Origin: DATBWZ01 sp036514535
GTDB taxonomy: Bacteria; JAMCPX01; DATBWZ01
Direction of reading: 5' to 3'
Length of the DNA: 5,192 nt
Assembly: GCA_036514535.1 (NCBI GenBank)
Contig: DATBWZ010000028.1
Span: forward strand, 1 to 5,192
The notes below the pieces were generated by a model. The model was not told the DNA's origin. It saw only the letters and a list, made by a program, of their open reading frames with translations, and searched no databases. This document shows, piece after piece, positions 1 through 5,192 of the stretch. Within the stretch, counting starts at the first letter, position 1; each line of letters starts with the position of its first letter. Made by a program: the position numbers and the translations under genes.

Positions 1-159
1 TGTGGCAGGATTAGAATTTACAAGAACTACCTGGATGCCATCTTCTTTGAGCGCCTTGCAAGCCTGAGTTCCGGAATAGTCAAACTCACAAGCCTGTCCA
101 ATCACAATCGGGCCTGAGCCGATTATCATTATTTTGTTTAAATTGTTTTTTTTCGGCAT
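1..159 (-). CDS. carB: Carbamoyl-phosphate synthase large subunit, N-terminal 53 codons (partial, runs off the left edge)
   Basis: The large subunit uses ammonia delivered from CarA, bicarbonate and two ATP to make carbamoyl phosphate in the cytoplasm, for pyrimidines and arginine. Only the start of the first ATP-grasp half is present, roughly 5% of a protein that is usually about 1070 residues. The visible part carries the family's N-terminal signature: a nucleotide-fold strand followed by IGSGPIVIGQACEFDYSGTQ at about residues 13-32, then ACKAL and VLVNSNPAT running into the window edge. The ATG at 159 is chosen because AAGGA lies 7 nt upstream and the protein begins where family members usually do. 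It is 18 nt downstream of the radical SAM gene, so it is probably cotranscribed with it. The reading frame is intact as far as it goes, and the gene is cut only by the window boundary. Confidence 0.97.
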   Translation of the reverse strand, partial: MPKKNNLNKIMIIGSGPIVIGQACEFDYSGTQACKALKEDGIQVVLVNSNPAT

Positions 160-166
160 TTAAAAA

Positions 167-171
167 TCCTT
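167..171 (-). promoter_or_regulatory. Ribosome binding site of carB
   Basis: AAGGA on the minus strand sits 7 nt before the ATG at 159, in the 18-nt gap after the radical SAM stop codon. The rest of the gap is A/T only, so it holds neither a promoter nor a terminator that I can recognise. Confidence 0.8.
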
Positions 172-177
172 ATAAAA

Positions 178-1131
178 TCATCCGCAGATCTTGAAATTCC
201 ACTCTGCATTTTTTTCATCCTGAACCCAGCCATTATCCAGTCCGTACCGCAGCAGCAATTCAACAGCATTATCCGCTTCCAATTTCACAATTTTCCTCCC
301 TATTACCGCATGTCCCAGAGCACGGTAAGCAGGGAAATACTGTGTCATAAGGCTTACGAAAATACCGCAATTTTCTTCAGAACCAAAACTTTTTATAAAC
401 CTGAAGGCATCCTCTGTTCCGGCTACATCCCCGGGAAGAACAAGATGTCTCACTATAAGCCCCGCTTTAGCAATCCCTTCATCCGAACAGACAAGCCCGC
501 CTACCTGTTTGAACATTTCCCTTATCGCATTCCTGTTGTGATAAACATAATCGGACACACCAGAAAAACTTAACGCAAATTTATCTGTTGCATATTTTAT
601 GTCAGGGAGATAAATATCCACAATCCCATCAAGCATCCGCAATGTTTCAACAGTTTCATATCCGCTTGAGTTGTAAGCTATTGGAATACTCAATCCTTCA
701 GATGCAGCAAGATAAACAGCCTCTATTATCTGCGGAACAATGTGCGTAGGAGTAACAAGGTTTATATTATGAACGCCCCATTTCTGAAGGGTCAACATCA
801 TTCTGCTCAACTCCTGAGCCGATACAACCTCCCCCACCCCCAATTGGCTTATGGGGTAATTCTGGCAATAGATGCACCGCAGGGTGCAGTTGGAAAAGAA
901 TATTGTTCCGGATCCCCTGGTCCCGGATATCGGAGGCTCCTCGCCATAATGGACATTATAACTCGCAATCATCGCATCCCGGCCAGACCCGCAGTATCCC
1001 GTTTCGTTTCTGAGCCTGTTCACCCGGCACATCCTGGGACAGAGACTGCAACTTTCCAGTGTTTTCAGCGCAGATGCCGCCATTCGCTTTAATTCACCAT
1101 CAGCCAGTAATTTTTGATAGCCAGCCGCCAC
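178..1131 (-). CDS. Radical SAM protein, PflX-like (COG1313 type), function unknown
   Basis: This 317-residue cytoplasmic iron-sulfur protein resembles pyruvate formate-lyase activating enzymes, but its substrate is not known. The radical SAM cluster motif CxxxCxxC is present as C82, C86, C89 in SNCTLRCIYCQN. A second cysteine set, C28-x2-C31-x3-C35-x11-C47 (SCSLCPRMCRVNR...GYC), lies at the N terminus and is typical of the PflX-like family; it may hold another metal site. Other family-like blocks are NINLVTPTHIVPQI (122-135), NSSGYE (154-159), LPDIKY (175-180) and RHLVLPGD (228-235). The start is a GTG. Two AGGAG sites lie just upstream, and the N-terminal YQKLLADGEL stretch matches how the family usually begins, so I prefer it to the ATG at 1083, which lacks a good ribosome site. 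It overlaps the preceding gene by 32 nt and lies between carA and carB. Family assignment is firm, but any link to pyrimidine synthesis is inference. I see no glycyl radical enzyme in the window. Confidence 0.92.
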   Translation of the reverse strand: MAAGYQKLLADGELKRMAASALKTLESCSLCPRMCRVNRLRNETGYCGSGRDAMIASYNVHYGEEPPISGTRGSGTIFFSNCTLRCIYCQNYPISQLGVGEVVSAQELSRMMLTLQKWGVHNINLVTPTHIVPQIIEAVYLAASEGLSIPIAYNSSGYETVETLRMLDGIVDIYLPDIKYATDKFALSFSGVSDYVYHNRNAIREMFKQVGGLVCSDEGIAKAGLIVRHLVLPGDVAGTEDAFRFIKSFGSEENCGIFVSLMTQYFPAYRALGHAVIGRKIVKLEADNAVELLLRYGLDNGWVQDEKNAEWNFKICG

Positions 1132-1801
1132 CGGTGTCTCCTATCTCCTGTTTGTAAATATTCTCTGGTGAAATTTTTAAAAATCTTTCAGCCTTTAATT
1201 TGAGTCTGGACAATAACCATAGTAGATCTTCATTTGTCCTCCCTTTGTTATTCTTTTTAATATTCTCTGCTGCGTTAATTATGATTTTTGTCACAGAAAT
1301 ATTGTGGAATATGCCGCATGGAGAGACAAAATAATTCTCTCTCAGGGGAAAGATATGCCCCTGAAAGACTTCCTTTTTTCTGAATGCCATGCTGCCCACC
1401 GGGATGAACAAAGACATTCCTTTTTTTGTAAACAGTTCCCGCACTGCAATCTTCTCAGTATAATTATTCTTAATTAAAAAAAGTCCTTTATTAAAATTCA
1501 TAAAGTTTGAGTAAATTTCTCTTTCCACTGCTGACAGATCTCCGCATTTTTCCAAAAAAACACGACCGGGGACCCTCCCGTCCTTGCAATAATCAAAAAT
1601 AAACCATTCCATAAACCATGCCAGCCTCTGCTCGTAAGAAAGATCCTCCTCTGCAATCTGCCCGGAAAGGGCAAAGAACTCATTCCGTGCGCTGAGAACG
1701 AATTCGTCAGAAAATGACGATGCGACAACCTCAATGAACCGCTCATAATATTTCTCAAATTCTCCGTAAAAATGACTATTTGCTGAGTGCGTTAATTCCA
1801 C
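1100..1801 (-). CDS. Uncharacterised protein encoded between carA and carB
   Basis: I cannot assign a function or a named family. The 233-residue product has no signal peptide, no membrane segment and no metal-binding cysteine cluster (its only cysteines are C72, C86 and C162), so it is probably cytoplasmic. The N-terminal third looks helical, with an aromatic-rich block WFMEWFIFDY at 62-71 followed by VFLEKCG (81-87). The middle (about 105-170: GLFLIKN, ELFTKKGMSLFIPVG, VFQGHIF, YFVSPCGIF) looks strand-rich. The C-terminal part is lysine/asparagine-rich and helical. From memory, an EWF-FD motif followed by a small beta region occurs in uncharacterised deltaproteobacterial-type proteins, but I cannot confirm homology. 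GTG at 1801 is the only start codon before Met64 and has a good ribosome site. It overlaps carA by 26 nt and the radical SAM gene by 32 nt, which supports real translation. Its GC content is about 38% by hand count, against 46-48% in samples of its neighbours. Confidence 0.85.
   Translation of the reverse strand: MELTHSANSHFYGEFEKYYERFIEVVASSFSDEFVLSARNEFFALSGQIAEEDLSYEQRLAWFMEWFIFDYCKDGRVPGRVFLEKCGDLSAVEREIYSNFMNFNKGLFLIKNNYTEKIAVRELFTKKGMSLFIPVGSMAFRKKEVFQGHIFPLRENYFVSPCGIFHNISVTKIIINAAENIKKNNKGRTNEDLLWLLSRLKLKAERFLKISPENIYKQEIGDTGGGWLSKITG
1138..1149 (-). promoter_or_regulatory. Tandem Shine-Dalgarno sites of the radical SAM gene
   Basis: Two AGGAG copies, at 1138-1142 and 1145-1149 on the minus strand, precede the GTG at 1131. 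The nearer one has a 6-nt spacer. They lie inside the coding sequence of the upstream hypothetical gene and decide the start in favour of GTG 1131 over ATG 1083. Confidence 0.75.
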
Positions 1802-2927
1802 TTATTCCCTCTTCAATCATAATACGGAACTTATTAAATAGATGCCGAGCGTCATGGGGGCCGCCTGAAGCCTCCGGATGATACTGGACAGAAAATACCG
1901 GAAGATCCTTATGCGCAAGACCTTCAACTGTATGGTCGTTAAGATTTATGTGTGTAATTTTTATATCGTCCGGCAGACCATCTTTATCAACAGCAAAACC
2001 GTGGTTCTGGGTTGTTATTTCAATTCGCTCCGCAATTATGTCCTTCACTGGATGATTTGCGCCATGGTGTCCGAATTTAAGTTTGTATGTCCCGCCGCCA
2101 AATGCCAACCCCAGGATCTGATGCCCCAGGCATATACCGAAGATAGGCTTCCTGCCAAGCAATTTCCTTACTTCGTCAATTACATGCGGGACGCCCTCGG
2201 GATCACCCGGCCCATTGGAGAGAAATATGCCGTCGGGATTACTATCAAGGACCTGCTCTGCCGTTGTTCCGGCTGGCACTACCATAACATCAAAGCCGTT
2301 CTCCACCATATTTCTAAGGATATTAAATTTAATCCCGAGATCAAATGCCACTACTTTTGGACAAGAAGCCCTTGCTTGCCTTTTTCCATATCCAGTGAAA
2401 ATATCCCATGCACCCTGATCCCATTTATACGGCGATTTGCAGGTAACTTCCTTTACAAGATCCCTGCCGATTAACCCGGGAGCTTTCTTAGCAAGATTAA
2501 TTACCTCGTTCGGATTATCGTGCTCAGTTGAAATAACGCCGATCTGCGCACCCTTATCACGGATATGGCGAGTGAGATTCCGGGTATCAATTCCTTCAAT
2601 CCCGACTATCCGGTGCGCCTTCAGATATTCACCAAGGGGTTTCTTTGCCCGCCAGTTAGAGGGTATTTCCTGATATTCCTTCACAATGAACCCATCAAGA
2701 TGCGGGCGAACCGATTCTATATCCTCATCATTAATGCCTGTATTGCCTATCTGAGTATATGTCATCATTACAATTTGTCCCTTGTATGAAGGATCGGTCA
2801 GAATCTCCTGATAGCCGGTCATTGAGGTATTAAATACAACCTCGCCTGAAGCTACCCCGGGAGCGCCAAAAGAATTGCCGGTAAAATATATCCCGTCGGA
2901 AAGGGCAAGGATCGCCTTACTGGACAC
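1776..2927 (-). CDS. carA: Carbamoyl-phosphate synthase small (glutaminase) subunit
   Basis: CarA hydrolyses glutamine and passes ammonia through a tunnel to CarB for carbamoyl phosphate synthesis. The 383-residue length is normal. The N-terminal CarA domain shows GEVVFNTSMTGYQEILTDPSY (28-48), GNTGINDED (61-69) and GIDTRNLTRHIR (112-123). The class I glutamine amidotransferase domain begins near 190 and has SNGPGDP (237-243), the nucleophile C266 in GICLGHQ, KFGHHGANHPV (284-294), QNHGFAV (307-313) and the catalytic H350 and E352 in QYHPEA. All key residues are present, so it should be active. The start is a GTG 2 nt after the pyrC stop; the homologous N terminus (KAILALSDG) begins at residue 4, which leaves little room for another start. 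The stop is TAG, inside the next gene. The partner carB follows only after two unrelated genes, although carA and carB are often adjacent. Confidence 0.98.
   Translation of the reverse strand: MSSKAILALSDGIYFTGNSFGAPGVASGEVVFNTSMTGYQEILTDPSYKGQIVMMTYTQIGNTGINDEDIESVRPHLDGFIVKEYQEIPSNWRAKKPLGEYLKAHRIVGIEGIDTRNLTRHIRDKGAQIGVISTEHDNPNEVINLAKKAPGLIGRDLVKEVTCKSPYKWDQGAWDIFTGYGKRQARASCPKVVAFDLGIKFNILRNMVENGFDVMVVPAGTTAEQVLDSNPDGIFLSNGPGDPEGVPHVIDEVRKLLGRKPIFGICLGHQILGLAFGGGTYKLKFGHHGANHPVKDIIAERIEITTQNHGFAVDKDGLPDDIKITHINLNDHTVEGLAHKDLPVFSVQYHPEASGGPHDARHLFNKFRIMIEEGISGINALSK
1808..1811 (-). promoter_or_regulatory. Ribosome binding site of the hypothetical gene
   Basis: GAGG (within AAGAGGGA) on the minus strand lies 6 nt before the GTG at 1801, inside the last codons of carA. 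Ribosomes finishing carA would pass directly over it, so translational coupling is likely. Confidence 0.65.
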
Positions 2928-2929
2928 TC

Positions 2930-4213
2930 TTATCCCCCCCTTGAAAAAACAAGCCTGCCGCTTACAAAAACCCTTTCAATGCTGCCCTTGACCTTCCAGC
3001 CGTCAAAGGGCGAATTTGTTCCCTTTGAATAAAACTTTTTTACATCTATTGTATATTCCCTGTCAGGATCCGCCAGTACAATATCGGCGTCCGCTCCGCA
3101 GGAAAGGGTTCCCTTGTTTTTTCTGATTATTCCTGCGGGACTCACCGTCAACTTTTCAATTAATTTATTTAACGTAATAACCCTCCTTTTAACCAGGGTG
3201 AGCAACAGCGGAAATGCCGTTTCAAATCCCACTATCCCGAATGATGCCCTGTCAAATTCAACCTGCTTATCCACTATTGCATGTGGAGCGTGGTCTGTAG
3301 CAAAAGAGTCAATTGTCCCATCTGCAAGTCCCTCCTCCAATGATTCAACATCCTGTTTTGTGCGTAGAGGGGGCTTCATTTTGAAATTAGTACCATAGCC
3401 TCTGACAGCATCCTCGGTAAGCATAAGGTGATGCGGTGTAACCTCTGAAGTAACCTTTATCCCTCTTTTTTTCGCTTCCCTGATTGCGGAAACACCGGAA
3501 GCAGTGCTTACATGGGAAATATGGAGTCTCGCTCCTGTAAGACATGCAAGGTTTATATCCCTTTGAATCATGTTAAATTCAGACTCGGATGTCATTCCTT
3601 TTAACCCGAGCAAGGTTGAGATTATCCCTTCGTTCATAACTCCTTCATCGCCAAGACTCAGATCCTCGCAGTGAGAAAACAGAGGAATACCGAATATTTT
3701 AGAATACTCCATTGCCCTTCGCATTACAAGGCTATTCATCACCGGTTCAGCATCATCAGAAATTGCTACGATCCCAGCCTTTACCATACCGCCTATCTCC
3801 GACAGTTCTGACCCCTTCAGGCCCTTGGTTATTGCCCCCACAGGAAAAACATTTGCAAATCCGGCTTTTTTCTGCTTATCCATTATATATCGGGTAACCG
3901 AAGCATTATCATTGACAGGGGAGGTATTTGCCATGCAGCAGATAGATGTGAATCCCCCGGCAACGGCTGATTTTCCGCCAGTCTCAATTGTCTCCTTGTA
4001 TTCGTATCCAGGCTCCCTGAGATGAGAATGAAGATCTATGAATCCGGGGAGCACAAGCAAACCCTTTGCATTAACCGTTTCAGCGCCCTTGGAATTTAAT
4101 GACCCGGTTTCCGCAATCCTGGAAATTATTCCATCAACCACAAGCAGATCGCGCTTGCCCTCTATACCATTGGCAGGGTCAACAACATGTCCGTTCTTAA
4201 TCAATATTTTCAT
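2930..4213 (-). CDS. pyrC: Dihydroorotase, type I
   Basis: This zinc amidohydrolase cyclises N-carbamoyl-aspartate to dihydroorotate, the third step of UMP synthesis. From the ATG at 4213 it has 427 residues, normal for type I enzymes. Metal ligands expected from the family are present: H62 and H64 in DLHSHLREPG, the aspartate of SDDAEP (153-154), H181 in SHCED, H234 in HISHVSTA, and the catalytic D307 in ATDHAPH. Substrate-site residues R66, N96 and H311 and the FGIVGFETAFPL block (325-336) are also intact, so it looks active rather than a non-catalytic pyrC-prime. One oddity is KMKPPLR, with Lys281 where many family members have Asn in MNPPLR. The reading frame stays open to 4282, but that adds 23 unrelated residues behind a TTG, whereas GGGAG lies 8 nt before ATG 4213 and MKILIKNG is a typical N terminus. 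It overlaps pyrB by 17 nt, and a physical PyrB-PyrC complex, as in Aquifex, is possible. Confidence 0.97.
   Translation of the reverse strand: MKILIKNGHVVDPANGIEGKRDLLVVDGIISRIAETGSLNSKGAETVNAKGLLVLPGFIDLHSHLREPGYEYKETIETGGKSAVAGGFTSICCMANTSPVNDNASVTRYIMDKQKKAGFANVFPVGAITKGLKGSELSEIGGMVKAGIVAISDDAEPVMNSLVMRRAMEYSKIFGIPLFSHCEDLSLGDEGVMNEGIISTLLGLKGMTSESEFNMIQRDINLACLTGARLHISHVSTASGVSAIREAKKRGIKVTSEVTPHHLMLTEDAVRGYGTNFKMKPPLRTKQDVESLEEGLADGTIDSFATDHAPHAIVDKQVEFDRASFGIVGFETAFPLLLTLVKRRVITLNKLIEKLTVSPAGIIRKNKGTLSCGADADIVLADPDREYTIDVKKFYSKGTNSPFDGWKVKGSIERVFVSGRLVFSRGG
2933..2943 (-). promoter_or_regulatory. carA ribosome binding site made of a G7 run, also a -1 slippery heptamer
   Basis: The last sense codons of pyrC read AGG GGG GGA before its TAA. 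The G7 run (2934-2940) ends 6 nt before the carA GTG and is the only plausible Shine-Dalgarno element, pairing with anti-SD CCUCC using one G-U pair. The same bases in the pyrC frame form G GGG GGA, which fits the X XXY YYZ pattern of -1 frameshift sites. In the -1 frame the sequence reads GGG ATA AGA GTG and enters carA in frame without a stop. The ribosome-site role is likely. Frameshifting is only a possibility. Confidence 0.6.
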
Positions 4214-5156
4214 CAGTCCTGCTCCCGAGCAATAGATAAAGGAGCGCTGCCCGAACAGCAACCCCATTCGTAACCTGGTCAAGTATCACAGAATGCTTTC
4301 CGTCCGCAACCTCCGAATCAATCTCCACGCCCCTGTTAAGCGGACCAGGATGCATTACGAGCAGATCATCCTTGGCAAAACAAAGAATGTTTTCTTTGAG
4401 TCCATACAATTCGTAATACTCCCGGATATCAGGGAAAAAGTTTTTGCCCTGTCTTTCAATCTGAATCCTCAGCATTATTATCACATCTGCGTCCTTGATT
4501 CCTTTTTCCATATCATAGAAAATCTCCGCACCAAATTGCCTGAAATAATCAGGGATAAATGCGGGAGGGCCAACCAACCGGACATTTGCACCCATCTTCT
4601 TGAATGCGTAAATATCAGACCGTGCAACCCTGCTGTGCAGGATATCCCCTACTATAGATACTTTTAACCCTTTAAGTTTTCCCTTTTTCTCCCGGATAGT
4701 GAAGAGATCAAGCAAAGCTTGACTAGGGTGCTCGTGCCTTCCGTCACCGGCATTAATTACCGGAATATTTATATTTTTCGCAACAAAATATGGCGCTCCG
4801 GAGGAAGCGTGCCGCATAACCAGCAGGTCGGGCCCCATGGCGATAATATTCCTGACAGTATCAAGCAGCGTTTCCCCCTTTGACATGCTGCTCCCTGAAG
4901 CGGTAAAGGATACAGTATCCGCGGAAAGCATCTTCGCTGCAATCTCAAAGGATGTCCTCGTCCTCGTGCTCGACTCAAAGAACATATTGGCGATCATCTT
5001 TCCCCGAAGTGCGGGAACCTTTTTTATATCCCGCGACATTATCTCTTTCATTGACAAAGCAGTATCAAGAATCAGCGAGATATCTTCAACATTCATCGTT
5101 TCAATGTCAATAATATTTTTTGCCTGAAGAATCTTTTTATCTACTGTTTTTGCCAT
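4197..5156 (-). CDS. pyrB: Aspartate carbamoyltransferase catalytic subunit
   Basis: PyrB transfers the carbamoyl group to aspartate, the committed step of pyrimidine synthesis. The 319-residue product has both domains. The carbamoyl-phosphate domain has the STRTRT motif (63-68, in FFESSTRTRTSFE), KGET at 93-96 in SSMSKGETLLDT, and HPSQALLDLF starting at 143. The aspartate-binding domain has GDILHSRVARS (170-180), MLRIQIERQ (228-236) and HPGPLNRGVEI (269-279). These forms, especially HSRVARS and MLRxQxER, separate it from ornithine carbamoyltransferase. Two ATGs stand in tandem at 5159 and 5156; I chose 5156 because AAGGA is 7 nt upstream of it and only 4 nt from the other. A TTG at 5180 extends the frame but adds seven unrelated residues. 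No regulatory-subunit gene pyrI is present in the window. The 3' end overlaps pyrC by 17 nt. Confidence 0.97.
   Translation of the reverse strand: MAKTVDKKILQAKNIIDIETMNVEDISLILDTALSMKEIMSRDIKKVPALRGKMIANMFFESSTRTRTSFEIAAKMLSADTVSFTASGSSMSKGETLLDTVRNIIAMGPDLLVMRHASSGAPYFVAKNINIPVINAGDGRHEHPSQALLDLFTIREKKGKLKGLKVSIVGDILHSRVARSDIYAFKKMGANVRLVGPPAFIPDYFRQFGAEIFYDMEKGIKDADVIIMLRIQIERQGKNFFPDIREYYELYGLKENILCFAKDDLLVMHPGPLNRGVEIDSEVADGKHSVILDQVTNGVAVRAALLYLLLGSRTDENID
4222..4226 (-). promoter_or_regulatory. Ribosome binding site of pyrC
   Basis: GGGAG on the minus strand lies 8 nt before ATG 4213, inside the 3' end of pyrB. It fixes the pyrC start at 4213 rather than at the upstream TTG at 4282. 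A second weak AGGA is closer (3-nt spacer) and probably too near to be used. Confidence 0.65.
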
Positions 5157-5191
5157 CATTTTTTCCTTAAAACAACACAATCCTCCTTGTA
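5156..5191 (-). CDS. Possible C-terminal end of an upstream gene (pyrR-like?), partial
   Basis: One frame entering from the right edge reads YKEDCVVLRKK and ends in TGA at 5158-5156. The stop overlaps the tandem ATGs of pyrB (ATGATG), an arrangement typical of coupled operon genes and like the other tight junctions here. PyrR, the pyrimidine regulator often encoded just before pyrB, commonly ends in an acidic-then-VVL-like strand, so this would fit. Eleven codons are far too few to identify it. The other two frames are also possible: one ends at TAA near 5167 and one continues into pyrB. Treat this as a guess. Confidence 0.35.
   Translation of the reverse strand, partial: YKEDCVVLRKK
5164..5168 (-). 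promoter_or_regulatory. Ribosome binding site of pyrB
   Basis: AAGGA on the minus strand, followed by A residues, lies 7 nt before ATG 5156 and 4 nt before ATG 5159. A stronger AAGGAGG at 5182-5188 is too far from either ATG (22 nt or more) and too close to TTG 5180 to serve pyrB well. Confidence 0.65.
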
Positions 5192-5192
5192 G

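Noticed and set aside
160..177. Promoter or terminator between the radical SAM gene and carB
   Set aside because: The gap is only 18 nt, holds just the carB ribosome site and A/T bases, and has no hairpin.
828..841. G5-T-G5-A-GG run on the minus strand as a G-quadruplex
   Set aside because: It has only two long G runs plus one GG, not four tracts of three, and is explained by the codons for LGVGEV in the radical SAM protein.
310..1092. Plus-strand open frames opposite the radical SAM gene
   Set aside because: The minus-strand frame carries all the family motifs; the plus-strand products are compositional by-products with no domain.
1554..1560. T7 run (minus strand) in the hypothetical gene as a slippage site
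   Set aside because: Such runs are ordinary in AT-rich coding sequence, and the shifted frame gives no extended or recognisable product.
1878..2474. Plus-strand open frame of 198 codons
   Set aside because: It lies opposite the well-conserved carA and its translation shows no recognisable motif; it is a shadow of the real gene.
4214..4282. Longer pyrC starting at TTG 4282
   Set aside because: It adds 23 residues that do not resemble the family and lies deep inside pyrB; GGGAG and the typical N terminus support ATG 4213.
4197..5180. pyrB start at TTG 5180
   Set aside because: It would sit directly against AAGGAGG with no usable spacer and adds seven residues with no family likeness; ATG 5156 or 5159 has a proper ribosome site.

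Overview
The whole window is one tightly packed operon read from the minus strand. In transcription order (right to left) it encodes pyrB (aspartate carbamoyltransferase), pyrC (dihydroorotase), carA (carbamoyl-phosphate synthase small subunit), an uncharacterised 233-residue protein, a radical SAM protein of the PflX-like family, and the first 53 codons of carB (carbamoyl-phosphate synthase large subunit). A few codons at the extreme right edge may be the end of another upstream gene, perhaps pyrR.

Layout: a possible upstream gene ends at 5156 and touches the pyrB start. pyrB and pyrC overlap by 17 nt. pyrC and carA are 2 nt apart, and the carA ribosome binding site is a G7 run inside the last codons of pyrC. 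carA overlaps the hypothetical gene by 26 nt, which overlaps the radical SAM gene by 32 nt. The radical SAM gene is 18 nt from carB. There is no intergenic stretch long enough for a promoter, riboswitch or terminator, and I see no RNA gene, mobile element, repeat or CRISPR array. The promoter and any pyrimidine-responsive control must lie right of 5192.

Together CarA and CarB make carbamoyl phosphate from glutamine, bicarbonate and ATP, PyrB condenses it with aspartate, and PyrC closes the ring to dihydroorotate. The operon therefore covers the first three steps of UMP synthesis, the same set of activities that animals carry on the single CAD polypeptide. The two genes between carA and carB have no known part in this pathway. 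Their long overlaps, GTG starts and good Shine-Dalgarno sites suggest that they are translated as real members of the operon.

Organism: a bacterium of moderate GC. Hand counts give about 46-48% in samples of carA and the radical SAM gene, and about 38% in the hypothetical gene. A pyrB-pyrC-carA-(extra genes)-carB order with a type I PyrC and a PflX-like protein would fit Desulfobacterota, Nitrospirota or another anaerobe-rich lineage. This is an inference from general knowledge, and the sequence does not settle it. Nothing here is a clearly new system. The best leads are the two extra genes inside the carAB pair and a possible -1 frameshift site that would fuse PyrC to CarA.
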